Position numbers and translations under genes: made by a program. Below are positions 10,714-20,172 of a stretch of DNA of 64,000 nt, one piece after another. Position 1 is the stretch's first letter. Every line of letters starts with the position of its first letter. Source of the DNA: Gemmatimonadaceae bacterium (GTDB lineage: Bacteria; Gemmatimonadota; Gemmatimonadetes; Gemmatimonadales; Gemmatimonadaceae); assembly GCA_019752115.1 (NCBI GenBank), contig JAIEMN010000018.1, positions 62,001 to 126,000 of the forward strand, written 5' to 3'. Below the pieces are notes generated by a model. It was given only the letters and a program-made list of their open reading frames with translations, ran no database searches and was not told the DNA's origin.

Positions 10714-10727
10714 GCGTCAGATGACGC
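10714..10727. terminator. hairpin downstream of the TonB receptor gene
   Basis: GCGTCA-GA-TGACGC forms a tight hairpin 22 nt past the receptor stop. A second, longer imperfect stem with two G-U pairs sits at about 10671-10701. Neither is followed by a T-run, so this is a weak candidate for transcription termination or mRNA 3' protection. Confidence 0.35.
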
Positions 10728-10748
10728 AGCGCCGTCACGATTCCATGA

Positions 10749-13667
10749 TCAGAAGCTGTACGAGAGGCGCGTGGTGAGCATGCGACCGATCTCGGCCACA
10801 CCCGGGAAGGTCCGGACGCGATTGTCGAACAGGTTCTGCGCGTTGATCGACCACATCAGCTTCTGGTTACCGCCGATCTCGAAGCTCTTCGAGACCTGGG
10901 CATCGAAGATGACCGCTTCCGGAACGTTCTCGTAGCAGAACGTGCCCGTCGGCGCGGTGGGGCAGCGCCCGGCACCGCCCGAAGCGCCCACCGTATAGCC
11001 CGTCTGCCCGAGGGCGAGCGGGAAGGCGAAGTTGGTGGCGTAGACGCCCGAGTTGACCGGGTAGGCCTCGTTGTAACGGCCGCGGAACTCGAAGCCCATC
11101 GCCTTCGCCTCGTTGCGGTAGCGCAGGCCGAGCGAGCCGCGCGAGCGCGGCGAGTTCGACATGAGCGGGAGACCATTGCCGCCGTTGATCCACGGGAAGA
11201 CGCCGCGGTTCTGCCAGCTGAAGGCGATGTCGGCCGTCAGGCGGTCGCTGATCTGCGCGTCGGCCGCCATGTCGAGGCCGGTCACCCAGATCTCGCCCTT
11301 CGACGTGAGGTACGTGGCATACACCGCATTCGGCAGCGTCTGGCCGTTGTTGAAGGTCACCACGCCAACCGGCAGCGACGCCACGCTCGGCGTCAGGCCG
11401 TTCGCGAGCGCCGCGGCGGCACCGGCGGCCTGCGCCTGCGGCACACCCTGCGAGATGAGGAACGTGGCGATCTGCGTGCCGAGGTACCCACCCAGCTGCT
11501 GCGGGTTGCCGAAGAACACGTTCGGCGTGGAGAGCGCGGCCGAGGTGCCAACGTCACCGCGGCGCTGGCGCCACGCGGCCACGTCGTACCGGATCTTGCC
11601 TTCGTTGATGAGCCCCTTCCACCCGAGTTCGTACGTGTCGTTGAACGACGCGGCGAGCGGCGAGATGTCGGTGAGCTGATCGGTCGTAAGCGCGGTGGTC
11701 GCACTCGAGATGTACGACACGCGCGTGGCGAGGTCCGCGTTGCTCGGCGTGCGGGTGCCGAGGAACTGCACCATGCCGGCGGCGAGCGCGGCGGCCTGCG
11801 CGGCCGGGATACCAGCGGCCTGGAGGCCACCCGCGATCGACGGCGTGAGACGCGGCGCGAGCGCCTGGATGGCGCCCGGGAACGCCGCAGCGGCCGAGGC
11901 GCCGGTGAACGCGCCATTCTGCGTGTACACCGACTTCATGCAGTAGCTGCCGAACGCGCTACCGGTGCCGCAGCTGCGGTTGAACTGGAAACCTTCCTTC
12001 GGCGGATTGCCGCGGGCGCGCACGTCAAAGCCCGAGCCACCGACGTTGGGCGACTGGATCAGATCCAGGAAGAACGAGAAGTTCGCCGGCGTCGAGAAGG
12101 CCCGGTTGTACGTCGCGCGGAAGTTCTGGTTCTTGGTCGGCTTGAACAGGATGGCCGCGCGGGGCGAGAAGAACTGCCCCTTGATGACGTTGTTGGCGTC
12201 GCCACGCGCCGACCAGAGCAGCTCGAGCTTATCCGTCGGCTTCGTGGACGACTGGATGTAGGCGCCGTACTCCGTCACGTTGTCGACGTCTTCGTTCTGG
12301 CCGTTGATCGTGTTGCCGGTGCGCGGGTTGGTCCAGATGTAGTCCGCACCGTACGTGAAGCTCTGCTTCTTGCCGAGGTCGAAGCCGTGCTGGAGCTGAC
12401 CGGCGGCGACGCGCGACTGGTCCACGATCGGCTGCCCCGAACGGAGCAGGTACGTGCCCTTGTCATCGGTGGCGCTGGCGTTGCCGGCGTCGCTCGAGTT
12501 CAGGAAGCCCTGCACGAAAAGGCGGTTCCAGCGGAAGCGCTGCTGCGCGCTGAGGTACGTCCAGTTGCGGATCTGCGCCGAGCCGTTGGCGCCGGTGAGC
12601 TCAATGCCCTTGCCCACCTTCGAGTAGCCGACCGTCGTGATGGCCTCGACCCCTTCGGCCGGCCGCACATCCACGCGCGCTTCACCCGTGTACTTCTCGA
12701 GGTCGAAGTCGCGCTGGTTGACCGCGCCGCGGCGCGACGCCGGGACGTTCGTCGTGGTGGGGAACGTCGTCGGCTCCGACCGGTCGTTGTACTCCCAGTC
12801 ACGGGCGCTGAAGTACTCGCCCGACAGCTTGAACGCGAGCTTGTCGTTGATCTTCTGCGCCGTGCGAATGCCCGTGCGCATCAGCGACCGCTCGCCGCCG
12901 TCCACGCTGATCGTGGTGCCCTGCTGGGCGAACGGCGACTTCGTGATCACGTGCAGCACGCCGTTCGAGCTGTTCGGGCCGTAGAGCGCCGACGCCGGGC
13001 CGAGGAGGACTTCGATGCGATCGATGTCTTCGTTCGTGCCGGTGAAGAGGAAGGGCACGTTCACGCGGAGCGACGGGACACCGGAGAAGCGGTAGTCCTG
13101 CAGCATCAGCATCGAGCCGCTGAACGCGTTGTTGAAGCCACGCGCCACGACGTTCGACTGCGCGAGACCGCCGCGATTGATGTCGATACCGGGCGTCGCG
13201 CGGAGGTGGTCGGTGACCGTGACCGCCGGACGCTCGGCGATGCGCTCACTCGAAATCACCGAAATCTGCGCCGGCGCGTCGAGCGCCTTTTCGGGGCGGC
13301 TGCGGCTCGCGGTGACGACCGTTTCCGTCAGCTGCGCGGCACGCGCCTTGAGGGCGAAGTTCACGACATCGCCGGCCTTCTTGCCCACGACCGTCTGCGG
13401 CTCGAAGCCGATGCGGCGGACGGATACGGCGAAGGTGCCCGCAGGGACACCCGTAATGCGATAGGAGCCATCGGCGCCCGTCGCGGCGCCCAGCTTGGTA
13501 CCGGAAATGCTTACCTGCGCGCCATCGATCGCTGCACCGGTGCCTTCATCGGTGACTTTGCCAGTGATGGCGCCGCCCTGCGCCTGAAGCTGCCCAGCCA
13601 GGGAGACAAACCCCAGCACGAGCGCAGCAGAGGTCAACCAGCGGCGGACGTGAAACAGGGACATCAC
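10749..13667 (-). CDS. TonB-dependent receptor with carboxypeptidase-regulatory-like N-domain
   Basis: Outer-membrane active transporter of 972 aa, substrate unknown. It has a signal peptide (residues 1-29, ending LQAQG), then a carboxypeptidase-D-regulatory-like beta-sandwich (GAITGKVTDEGTGAAIDGA through about residue 105). The plug domain follows, with VTVTDHLRATPGIDINRGG, DRIEVLLGPASALYGP and SNGVLHVITKSP. The barrel ends in an aromatic residue (RLSYSF). Two Ala-rich insertions with a G-[IV]-P-x-A-Q-A-A pattern occur in the second half of the barrel. No SusD-like gene is adjacent. The 5' leader (about 13668-13770) can form two hairpins. Confidence 0.93.
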   Translation of the reverse strand: MMSLFHVRRWLTSAALVLGFVSLAGQLQAQGGAITGKVTDEGTGAAIDGAQVSISGTKLGAATGADGSYRITGVPAGTFAVSVRRIGFEPQTVVGKKAGDVVNFALKARAAQLTETVVTASRSRPEKALDAPAQISVISSERIAERPAVTVTDHLRATPGIDINRGGLAQSNVVARGFNNAFSGSMLMLQDYRFSGVPSLRVNVPFLFTGTNEDIDRIEVLLGPASALYGPNSSNGVLHVITKSPFAQQGTTISVDGGERSLMRTGIRTAQKINDKLAFKLSGEYFSARDWEYNDRSEPTTFPTTTNVPASRRGAVNQRDFDLEKYTGEARVDVRPAEGVEAITTVGYSKVGKGIELTGANGSAQIRNWTYLSAQQRFRWNRLFVQGFLNSSDAGNASATDDKGTYLLRSGQPIVDQSRVAAGQLQHGFDLGKKQSFTYGADYIWTNPRTGNTINGQNEDVDNVTEYGAYIQSSTKPTDKLELLWSARGDANNVIKGQFFSPRAAILFKPTKNQNFRATYNRAFSTPANFSFFLDLIQSPNVGGSGFDVRARGNPPKEGFQFNRSCGTGSAFGSYCMKSVYTQNGAFTGASAAAAFPGAIQALAPRLTPSIAGGLQAAGIPAAQAAALAAGMVQFLGTRTPSNADLATRVSYISSATTALTTDQLTDISPLAASFNDTYELGWKGLINEGKIRYDVAAWRQRRGDVGTSAALSTPNVFFGNPQQLGGYLGTQIATFLISQGVPQAQAAGAAAALANGLTPSVASLPVGVVTFNNGQTLPNAVYATYLTSKGEIWVTGLDMAADAQISDRLTADIAFSWQNRGVFPWINGGNGLPLMSNSPRSRGSLGLRYRNEAKAMGFEFRGRYNEAYPVNSGVYATNFAFPLALGQTGYTVGASGGAGRCPTAPTGTFCYENVPEAVIFDAQVSKSFEIGGNQKLMWSINAQNLFDNRVRTFPGVAEIGRMLTTRLSYSF

Positions 13668-13705
13668 ACACCTCGGGAGGAGGGAAAAACGTCGAGGTCA
13701 TGCAC

Positions 13706-13728
13706 CCCGGGCGAGACACAAGCCCGGG
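13706..13728 (-). promoter_or_regulatory. hairpin in the TonB receptor leader
   Basis: CCCGGGC (13706-13712) and GCCCGGG (13722-13728) form a 7-bp stem with a 9-nt loop, about 40 nt upstream of the receptor ATG. It does not match the conserved boxes of cobalamin or TPP riboswitches that I know. It may belong to a structured leader with the hairpin at 13742-13770. Confidence 0.35.
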
Positions 13729-13741
13729 CAACGTTGGTAGG

Positions 13742-13770
13742 CTGTCGTGCCGGAAAGGAGGGGACGACAG
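13742..13770 (-). promoter_or_regulatory. second hairpin in the TonB receptor leader
   Basis: CTGTCGT (13742-13748) and ACGACAG (13764-13770) are perfect 7-bp complements enclosing 15 nt. It precedes the hairpin at 13706-13728 in the transcript direction. Whether the promoter lies upstream of it is not certain, so this could be an operator or an RNA element. Confidence 0.3.
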
Positions 13771-13888
13771 GATTGCCGCTTATTGTCGCGGGATACGACG
13801 GTCGCGTCAATACGCAGCCGGTCGCCTTAGCGCCAAGAGGATCGCGGCGCGAGTCGGCGATCGGGGGTGGATTGACGTCCGCTTGTGA

Positions 13889-16228
13889 CTAGTCACCGCC
13901 ACCACAGATGCGATCGAGGTCCTGGATGCCGACGAGCACGTCCCGCGGACGGGCCGCCCCTTCGGACGGGGCCAGCACGCCCGCCGCCTCCAGCTGATCG
14001 ATGATCCGGGCGGCGCGCCCGTAGCCGATCTTGAGCCGACGCTGCAGCAGCGACGTCGAGCCCTGACGGTGCTGGATGACCACCTCGGCGGCCTCCCGGA
14101 AGCGCGAATCCCGCTCGTCGGAGTCACCATCCGACGCATCGTCGTCGCCCCCCGCCTCCTTCGCTTCGATTGCCCGCACATACTCGAGGATGTCCGGCTC
14201 ATCGGTGCCGGCGGCCACCGCCCCGGCCGCCTCGGCACGGGCACGCGCCTCACCGTACCAGCCCAGCAGCTTCTCGGTGTCTTCGCTGGACAGATACGCC
14301 CCCTGCAGGCGGGCGGCCTCCGATTTCCCCGGCGGAATGAACAGCATGTCACCATTGCCGAGGAGCATCTCGGCGCCGGCGCCATCGATGATCGTGCGGC
14401 TGTCCACCTGCGAGGCCACGCGGAACGCGATCCGGCAGGGGAAGTTGGCTTTGATGAGGCCCGTGATGACGTTCACCGACGGGCGCTGCGTGGCCAGAAT
14501 GAGGTGAATGCCAATCGCGCGCGCTTTCTGCGCCAGCATCGCGATGGGCGTTTCCACCTCGCCCTGCACGGTCATCATGAGATCGGCCATTTCGTCGATC
14601 ACCACGACGATGTACGGCAGGATCCCGCCGGTATACGTCCGATCCTCGAACGCGACGTCCGGACTCCGTGGCTTGAGCACTGCCGGCCCCTGCCCCTGTT
14701 CGTGCTGCGTCACGCGCCGGTTGAACTCCTGCAGATTGCGGCAGCCATTGGCTTCGAGGAGCCGATAGCGCGTCTGCATCTCCATCACGGCGTACTTGAG
14801 CACCGCCGCGGCGTCGCGATTGTCGGTAATGACCTTGTGCCGCAGATGCGGGAGCGCGTTGTACACGCTCAGTTCCACCATCTTCGGATCCACCATCAGA
14901 AAGCGCAGCGTCCGCGGGGTATGGCGGTACACGAGGCTCGTGATGATGGTGTTCACGCACACGGACTTGCCCGAGCCGGTGGAGCCGGCGATGAGCAGAT
15001 GCGGCATCTTCGCCAGATCGGCGATGACCGGGCGCCCTTCGAGATCCTTGCCGAGCGCCACCGGCAGCGCCGCACGCGCCTGCTGGAAGTCGGCGCTTTC
15101 GAGCACCTCCCGCAGCACGACCATCTCGGGCGTGGGGTTGGGCACTTCCACGCCGACGGCGCCCCGCCCGGGGATCGGCGCGACGATGCGGATGCTGGGC
15201 GCGCGCATGGCGAGGGCGAGATCGTCGGCGAGCGCCGCGATCTGGCGCACCTTCACCCCGGCCGCCGGTTCGATTTCAAACTGCGTCACGGTGGGACCTG
15301 ACGTCCGTCCCACCAACTCGCCTTCCACTTTGAACGTGCGCAAGGTGGCGAGGAGCTTCTGCCCCGCGAGGTCCAGCTCCTTCTGTCCGGCTTCGGTGTT
15401 CTTGGCCGGCGGCGGCGAGAGCAGCTTGGTCGGCGGCAGTTCGTCGGAGAAAGGCGTCGGTTCGGCGGCCGCATCGAGTGCCGCCTCGACGGTGGCTTCC
15501 GCCCGCCCGTCGCTCTTCTTCTTCGCCTTGCTGCGCGGCGCCTCCACCTCGGGTTCCGGCTCCGGCTCCGGTGCCGGTTTCTCCTTCACGCGCTTGGTGG
15601 ACAGCGCGGCGGCGCCAAGCACCTCGCGTGCGAGGGCGGGATCGATCGCCGGGAGTTCCTCCGGATCCGGCTCGAGCTGCTCTGCCAGCGTCCGGCGCCC
15701 GGTGGCGGCGGGATCCGCCTTGGGCGCCCCGGGCCCCAGGAGCATGCGAATGGGATTCCACCGCAGCGTCGCCACGGTGAGCGCGCTGGTGGCCAGCACA
15801 AAGAAGATCCAGGCGCCCGCGCTGCCGAGGAACTTGCGGAGGTACTCGGCGACGAAACTGCCCCACAACCCTGCGTAGTCGACGTCGGCGGCCATGCCTC
15901 CCATGGCGAGGCCGATGGCGACCGGAACAAGCGCCACGGTGCCACCGAACAGCACGCTCCAGTCGCTGGCGTCATTCGCCCGCTGGATGCGGCCAAAGAG
16001 CGCCAGGGCGACCACGAGGGCGCCGAAGGCCACCAGGACCAGCCCCGGAATCCCGACCGCCTTGACCAGGGTGCAGCGGGCGATGGTGCCGATGGGCCCG
16101 AACGGCCCGGTAGCATCGAAGCAATTCCCGGTGGTGGTCTGCTGAAAGACGAGCGCGCCCAGCAAAAAGACCGCGAGCAGGCTCAGGGCCACCGCGGTGA
16201 GTTCGCGCTGCAGCAGTTTGCGATCCAT
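13889..16228 (-). CDS. ftsK: DNA translocase FtsK/SpoIIIE
   Basis: Septal DNA pump that moves chromosome termini during division. The 779-aa protein has four N-terminal membrane segments (about residues 12-30, 53-75, 90-112, 134-155) and an acidic Pro/Glu linker (about 165-270). The motor follows, with Walker A AGSTGSGKSVCVNTI near residue 415 and Walker B VVVIDEMADLMM near 540. The C-terminal gamma winged helix (QGSTSLLQRRLKIGYGRAAR) recognises KOPS-like sites. The ATG is preceded by GGGAGGG about 3 nt away. It lies 31 nt downstream of the comB-like gene. Confidence 0.96.
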   Translation of the reverse strand: MDRKLLQRELTAVALSLLAVFLLGALVFQQTTTGNCFDATGPFGPIGTIARCTLVKAVGIPGLVLVAFGALVVALALFGRIQRANDASDWSVLFGGTVALVPVAIGLAMGGMAADVDYAGLWGSFVAEYLRKFLGSAGAWIFFVLATSALTVATLRWNPIRMLLGPGAPKADPAATGRRTLAEQLEPDPEELPAIDPALAREVLGAAALSTKRVKEKPAPEPEPEPEVEAPRSKAKKKSDGRAEATVEAALDAAAEPTPFSDELPPTKLLSPPPAKNTEAGQKELDLAGQKLLATLRTFKVEGELVGRTSGPTVTQFEIEPAAGVKVRQIAALADDLALAMRAPSIRIVAPIPGRGAVGVEVPNPTPEMVVLREVLESADFQQARAALPVALGKDLEGRPVIADLAKMPHLLIAGSTGSGKSVCVNTIITSLVYRHTPRTLRFLMVDPKMVELSVYNALPHLRHKVITDNRDAAAVLKYAVMEMQTRYRLLEANGCRNLQEFNRRVTQHEQGQGPAVLKPRSPDVAFEDRTYTGGILPYIVVVIDEMADLMMTVQGEVETPIAMLAQKARAIGIHLILATQRPSVNVITGLIKANFPCRIAFRVASQVDSRTIIDGAGAEMLLGNGDMLFIPPGKSEAARLQGAYLSSEDTEKLLGWYGEARARAEAAGAVAAGTDEPDILEYVRAIEAKEAGGDDDASDGDSDERDSRFREAAEVVIQHRQGSTSLLQRRLKIGYGRAARIIDQLEAAGVLAPSEGAARPRDVLVGIQDLDRICGGGD

Positions 16229-16259
16229 GGGTCCCTCCCGGGTCGCGGGAATGGCGACG

Positions 16260-17009
16260 CTATCGGGTCGAGGCGAGCGGCGTGTTCAGGTGCAGCTGCC
16301 GATCATGATAGCGCACCGCCACGTCAAACTGGTCGAGTGTCAGGCAGGCCGCCACGTCCGTCTCGAATCCGGCCGCCCCCAGCGCGCGCGCATGCTCGGC
16401 CTCGTGCGCGAGCGAGGCGATGCCACCGACGAACGGGCGTTCCACCAGTTCGGCGACGCGGGCGCCGTCGCCGCGAGTGACGCCGGTCATCCCGTCGACC
16501 AGGCCGCGCACGAGGCGACCCGCACATACGACATCTTCGAGACCGATGGTCCGGTCGGAACCGGCACAGATGATCAGCACATCGTGATCGGTGCCCGCGG
16601 CCTCACGCACGGCCGCCACGGTGGCGGCGGCGTTCACGAAAGCGGCGAAGAAGCAGGCGCGCGCGCCATGTGTCGCCGCCAGAGCCGCGGTGCCGTTGGT
16701 GGTCGTGTACAGAATGGGGAAGCCCGCAATGGCCTCGCGGGTGTACTCGGCCGGCGAATTCCCGAGATCGAAGCCATCGATGCGCTTCATGCGCCGTTCG
16801 CCGGCGAGCTTCACTTCGCCGCGCGCATAGGCCTTGCCGCGGGTGGCGGTTTCGTCGACCGTCTCGAACGGAATCACGACCCGCGCCCCGTGATGGAGCG
16901 CGGTGGCCACCGTGGTGGCGGCCCGCAACACATCGATGACCACCACCACGCGATCCGCTACATCGGCGGGCGCCACGGCGGCCTCACCGAGCAGCACATC
17001 GATCCGCAC
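16260..17009 (-). CDS. comB: 2-phosphosulfolactate phosphatase (ComB family)
   Basis: ComB family Mg-dependent phosphatase. In methanogens it makes sulfolactate in coenzyme M synthesis, but bacterial members are widespread and mostly of unproven function. Typical family motifs are VVVIDVLRAATTVATAL near residues 22-38, LGNSPAEYT near 82, TTTNGTAAL near 100 and ICAGSDRTIGLEDVVCAG near 148. At 249 aa it is of family length. The start is a GTG overlapping the accC TAG by one base, so it is coupled to accC. Nothing nearby suggests coenzyme M or sulfolactate metabolism. Confidence 0.85.
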   Translation of the reverse strand: MRIDVLLGEAAVAPADVADRVVVVIDVLRAATTVATALHHGARVVIPFETVDETATRGKAYARGEVKLAGERRMKRIDGFDLGNSPAEYTREAIAGFPILYTTTNGTAALAATHGARACFFAAFVNAAATVAAVREAAGTDHDVLIICAGSDRTIGLEDVVCAGRLVRGLVDGMTGVTRGDGARVAELVERPFVGGIASLAHEAEHARALGAAGFETDVAACLTLDQFDVAVRYHDRQLHLNTPLASTR

Positions 17010-18367
17010 TACGTGGGCTCCTTGAGGAGATCCGATCCCTCAAACTCGAGCCACTTCGTGTGCACCTTGCCGGCCTGAAACCCCGGGTGCTGCATCACGC
17101 GCGCCAGGAAGGGCATGGTGGTCTTCACGCCCTCAATCACAAAGCTCTCCAGCGCGATCTGCATGCGCTTGAGCGCTTCTTCACGCGTGGAGCCCTGCAC
17201 GATGAGCTTGGCGATCATCGAGTCGTAGAACGGCGGCACCGTGTAGCCGGCGTAGGCATGCGTATCGATCCGCACGCCGGGCCCACCGGGCTGATGGAAG
17301 ACTTCAAGCTTCCCCGGCGACGGCTGGAAATTGCGCGCCGGGTCTTCGGCGTTCACGCGGCACTCGATGACGTGCCCGCGGAACGGGGGCAGCTCCTTCA
17401 CCGAGAGCGGGAGCCCTGCTGCCACGCGAATCTGTTCCTTCACGAGATCCACCCCGGTGAGCTGCTCCGTCACCGGATGCTCGACCTGAATGCGGGTGTT
17501 CATCTCCATGAAGTAGAACGAGCCATCCTCATCGAGCAGCATCTCGATCGTGCCCGCGCCGACGTAATTGATCGCCTTCGCGCCGCGCGTGGCCGCTTCG
17601 CCCATGCGCTCGCGCAGTTCAGGCGTCATCACCGGGCACGGCGCTTCCTCGATCAGCTTCTGGTGACGGCGCTGCACGGAGCAGTCACGCTCGCCGAGAT
17701 GAATGACGTTGCCGTGCGTGTCTCCGAGAATCTGGAACTCGACGTGCCGCGGGCGCTCCAGGAACTTCTCGACGTACACATCGCCGTTGCCGAACGCCGA
17801 CAGCGCTTCCGACCGCGCCAGCTGGAACGACCGCAGGAAGTCATCCGGATCACGCGCCACGCGCATGCCCTTGCCACCGCCACCGGCGGCCGCCTTGATG
17901 ATCACCGGGAAGCCAATGCCGCGCGCAAACTCAAGCGCCTCTTCCGGATCCTCCACCGGTCCCGGCGTCCCGGGGACGATGGGCACGCCACATTCCTGCA
18001 TCGCACGGCGGGCGGACGCCTTGTCACCCATCACGCGGATCTGTTCCGGCGTGGGACCGATGAAGGTGATGCCGGAGGCCCGACAGGTCTCGGCGAACTC
18101 CGCGTTCTCCGCCAGGAAGCCGTAGCCGGGGTGAATCGCGTCCGCCCCGGTGATCTCGGCCGCCGCGATCAGGCGCGGAATCTTGAGGTACGAGTCACGC
18201 CCCGATGGCGGCCCGATGCACACGTCGTCGTCGGCGAAGCGCACATGGAGCGACTCCCGATCGGCTTCCGAGTACACGGCGACCGTCTGGATGTCGAGTT
18301 CACGGCACGCGCGAATGACGCGGAGGGCGATTTCCCCGCGGTTGGCGATGAGGACCTTTTTGAACAT
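17009..18367 (-). CDS. accC: biotin carboxylase subunit of acetyl-CoA carboxylase
   Basis: ATP-grasp enzyme that carboxylates biotin on AccB, feeding fatty acid synthesis. The N-terminal domain opens [20 protein letters not shown]. The ATP-grasp loop [10 protein letters not shown] is near residue 160, with [21 protein letters not shown] and [15 protein letters not shown] following. The C-terminal domain has [13 protein letters not shown]. The length of 452 aa is standard. accC normally follows accB directly, but here pilT lies between them. The 48 nt upstream of the ATG show no clear Shine-Dalgarno. Confidence 0.97.
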   Translation of the reverse strand: MFKKVLIANRGEIALRVIRACRELDIQTVAVYSEADRESLHVRFADDDVCIGPPSGRDSYLKIPRLIAAAEITGADAIHPGYGFLAENAEFAETCRASGITFIGPTPEQIRVMGDKASARRAMQECGVPIVPGTPGPVEDPEEALEFARGIGFPVIIKAAAGGGGKGMRVARDPDDFLRSFQLARSEALSAFGNGDVYVEKFLERPRHVEFQILGDTHGNVIHLGERDCSVQRRHQKLIEEAPCPVMTPELRERMGEAATRGAKAINYVGAGTIEMLLDEDGSFYFMEMNTRIQVEHPVTEQLTGVDLVKEQIRVAAGLPLSVKELPPFRGHVIECRVNAEDPARNFQPSPGKLEVFHQPGGPGVRIDTHAYAGYTVPPFYDSMIAKLIVQGSTREEALKRMQIALESFVIEGVKTTMPFLARVMQHPGFQAGKVHTKWLEFEGSDLLKEPT

Positions 18368-18415
18368 CCAGTAATGGTGGCGGACCCGCTGCCTCTCCGC
18401 CAGTCCTTTACGGCG

Positions 18416-19594
18416 TTACGTGGCCTCGCTGCCCTGCTGGAAGTCATCCCACGACGTGTCGCTGGCGCCGCCCACCCCTTGCGTCCGGAGGGCAAACTCG
18501 GCGGGGCTCGTCGCGTTGAAGAGCGCGTTCTCGTACGAGATCACGCCGCGCGAGAACCATTCCATGAGCGACTGGTCAAAGCTCTGCATGCCGTACGCCA
18601 CCGAGCCTTCCCGAATGAGGTCCGGGATATTCAGCGCCGACTGCACGTCGCGGATCTGGTCGCGCACCGCCTCGGTGTTGACCAGCACCTCGCAGGCCGG
18701 GACGCGTCCCGGGCGGTCGGCGCGCGGCACGAGCCGGAGCGAAATCACGGCGTTGAGCGCCGTGGCCAGCATGAAGCGTACTTCGCCCTGCTTGTCGGGC
18801 GGATAGAACGACAGGACGCGATTGATCGACTGCGTGGCGTCGGTCGTGTGCAGCGTCGAGAGGACGAGGTGACCGGTGTTCGCCGCCTTGAGCGCGACCT
18901 CGAGCGTCTCGAGGTCGCGAATCTCACCGATCATGATGACGTCGGGGTCCTGGCGGAGCACGCGACGCAGTGCCTGCGCAAACGTGGCGGTGTCCGTGCC
19001 CACTTCACGCTGATTGATATGGCACTTGATATCGCGATGCACGAACTCGATCGGATCTTCGATCGTGATGATGTTCGCGCTGCGCCGCTCGTTCATGTAC
19101 TGCACCATGGCCGCGAGCGCCGTGCTCTTGCCTGAGCCGGTCACGCCGGTGACGAGCACCAGCCCGCGTGGCTTGAGCGCGATCTGCTCGAGGACGGGCG
19201 GCAGGTTGAGATCGCGGATATTCGCCGCGGCGTGGGCGATCGAGCGCAGGGCGAAGGCCACTGTGCCCTTCTGCTGATACACATTGACGCGGAACCGGCC
19301 GATCCCCGGCACGTTGATCGCGAAGTCGGCCTCGCGCACTTCCACGAACTCACGCAGCTGTGCCGGGGGCAGCAGCTGCTCGGCGAGGGTGCGCAGTTCT
19401 TCCGGACGCAGGATCGGGAGATCGAGCGGGAAGAGATCGCCATGGAGGCGCAATGTCGGCGGGCGACCCACCTTGAGATGCAAGTCCGACGCGCCCTCCC
19501 GCACCATCTTCTGGAGGGCCGCTTTCAGGTCGAACGTGGGCGCAGGAGCTGTTCCGTTTCGGGCAGGCTTCTCAACGCCGGTCGCCGTCGTCAT
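18416..19594 (-). CDS. pilT: twitching motility ATPase PilT
   Basis: Hexameric AAA-like ATPase that retracts type IV pili. It is 392 aa. The N-terminal PAS-like domain contains GASDLHLKVGRPPTLRLHG. Walker A GVTGSGKSTA is near residue 150, followed by the Asp box (ITIEDPIEFVH), the His box (THLVLSTLHTTDA-like TGHLVLSTLHTTD) and Walker B region RQDPDVIMIGEIRD. The C-terminus AIRDLI-like motif is not obvious. It lies 11 nt after accB and 48 nt before accC, so it appears to be transcribed with the carboxylase genes. No other pilus genes are in the window. Confidence 0.95.
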   Translation of the reverse strand: MTTATGVEKPARNGTAPAPTFDLKAALQKMVREGASDLHLKVGRPPTLRLHGDLFPLDLPILRPEELRTLAEQLLPPAQLREFVEVREADFAINVPGIGRFRVNVYQQKGTVAFALRSIAHAAANIRDLNLPPVLEQIALKPRGLVLVTGVTGSGKSTALAAMVQYMNERRSANIITIEDPIEFVHRDIKCHINQREVGTDTATFAQALRRVLRQDPDVIMIGEIRDLETLEVALKAANTGHLVLSTLHTTDATQSINRVLSFYPPDKQGEVRFMLATALNAVISLRLVPRADRPGRVPACEVLVNTEAVRDQIRDVQSALNIPDLIREGSVAYGMQSFDQSLMEWFSRGVISYENALFNATSPAEFALRTQGVGGASDTSWDDFQQGSEAT

Positions 19595-19605
19595 TGCGTC
19601 ATATC

Positions 19606-20109
19606 TCAGCCGGTCGGGTCGATGCGGAAGAGCACCTGGCCGTACTCCACGGGATGTGCATCGGTGACGTTCACCTCACGCACGACGCCGTCGAATTCGG
19701 ACTCGAGCTCGTTCATGATCTTCATCGCCTCGATGATGCAGACGATCTGGCCCTTGCTGACACGATCGCCGACGGAGATGTACGGCTTCGCGCCCGGCTC
19801 AGGTGCCGAGTAGAACGTCCCCACCATGGGCGACTTGATCTCGAGGGCCGCAGACTTCGATGCCTCGGCCTTCGGCGCCGGAGCCCCTCCCTCCTCGACT
19901 GGACGCGCCGCGGGGGCCGGGGGCAACACGGCCGGCATGGCGACCGGCGCCGGCATGGCGGCCATCCCGGGGGCCACGGTCATGGCCGCGCGCTGGGGGC
20001 TCTTCGAGATCCGGAGCTTCATCCCCTTATCGGAGGAGATCTCGATGGAATCCACCGTGGAGCCGTCGAGCATCTCGATCAGCTTCTTCACGTAGCGCAA
20101 GTCGATCAT
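19606..20109 (-). CDS. accB: biotin carboxyl carrier protein of acetyl-CoA carboxylase
   Basis: Carries the biotin that shuttles CO2 between AccC and the carboxyltransferase. The 167-aa protein has the N-terminal region MIDLRYVKKLIEMLDGST, an Ala/Pro linker (about residues 45-85), and a lipoyl/biotinyl domain with the EAMKIMNE motif, whose Lys130 is the biotinylation site. It is preceded by a terminator-like hairpin after the M24 peptidase gene, which could act as an attenuator. The upstream aroQ-peptidase-accB order is conserved in many phyla. Confidence 0.96.
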   Translation of the reverse strand: MIDLRYVKKLIEMLDGSTVDSIEISSDKGMKLRISKSPQRAAMTVAPGMAAMPAPVAMPAVLPPAPAARPVEEGGAPAPKAEASKSAALEIKSPMVGTFYSAPEPGAKPYISVGDRVSKGQIVCIIEAMKIMNELESEFDGVVREVNVTDAHPVEYGQVLFRIDPTG

Positions 20110-20128
20110 GGCGGGGAGCAGGCTGGAG

Positions 20129-20154
20129 AAAAGCGCGGCGCCCCGAGGGCGCCG
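20129..20154 (-). terminator. hairpin with T-run between the M24 peptidase gene and accB
   Basis: On the minus strand CGGCGCC-CTCGG-GGCGCCG is followed by CGCTTTT. Arms are 7-bp perfect GC-rich complements (20136-20142 and 20148-20154). The short T-run (20132-20129) and 3-nt offset make it a moderate terminator or attenuator ahead of accB. Confidence 0.45.
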
Positions 20155-20172
20155 GCGAGGTCAGGCGGTCGA

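Noticed and set aside
13668-13790. Cobalamin riboswitch ahead of the TonB receptor
   Set aside because: I could not find the conserved B12-box core, only two simple hairpins.
16260-17009. Coenzyme M or sulfolactate pathway
   Set aside because: The ComB-like gene stands alone among accC and ftsK; no comA, comC or sulfonate genes are present.
18416-19594. Type IV pilus or type II secretion cluster
   Set aside because: Only pilT is present; no pilA, pilB, pilC, pilQ or gsp genes are in the window.
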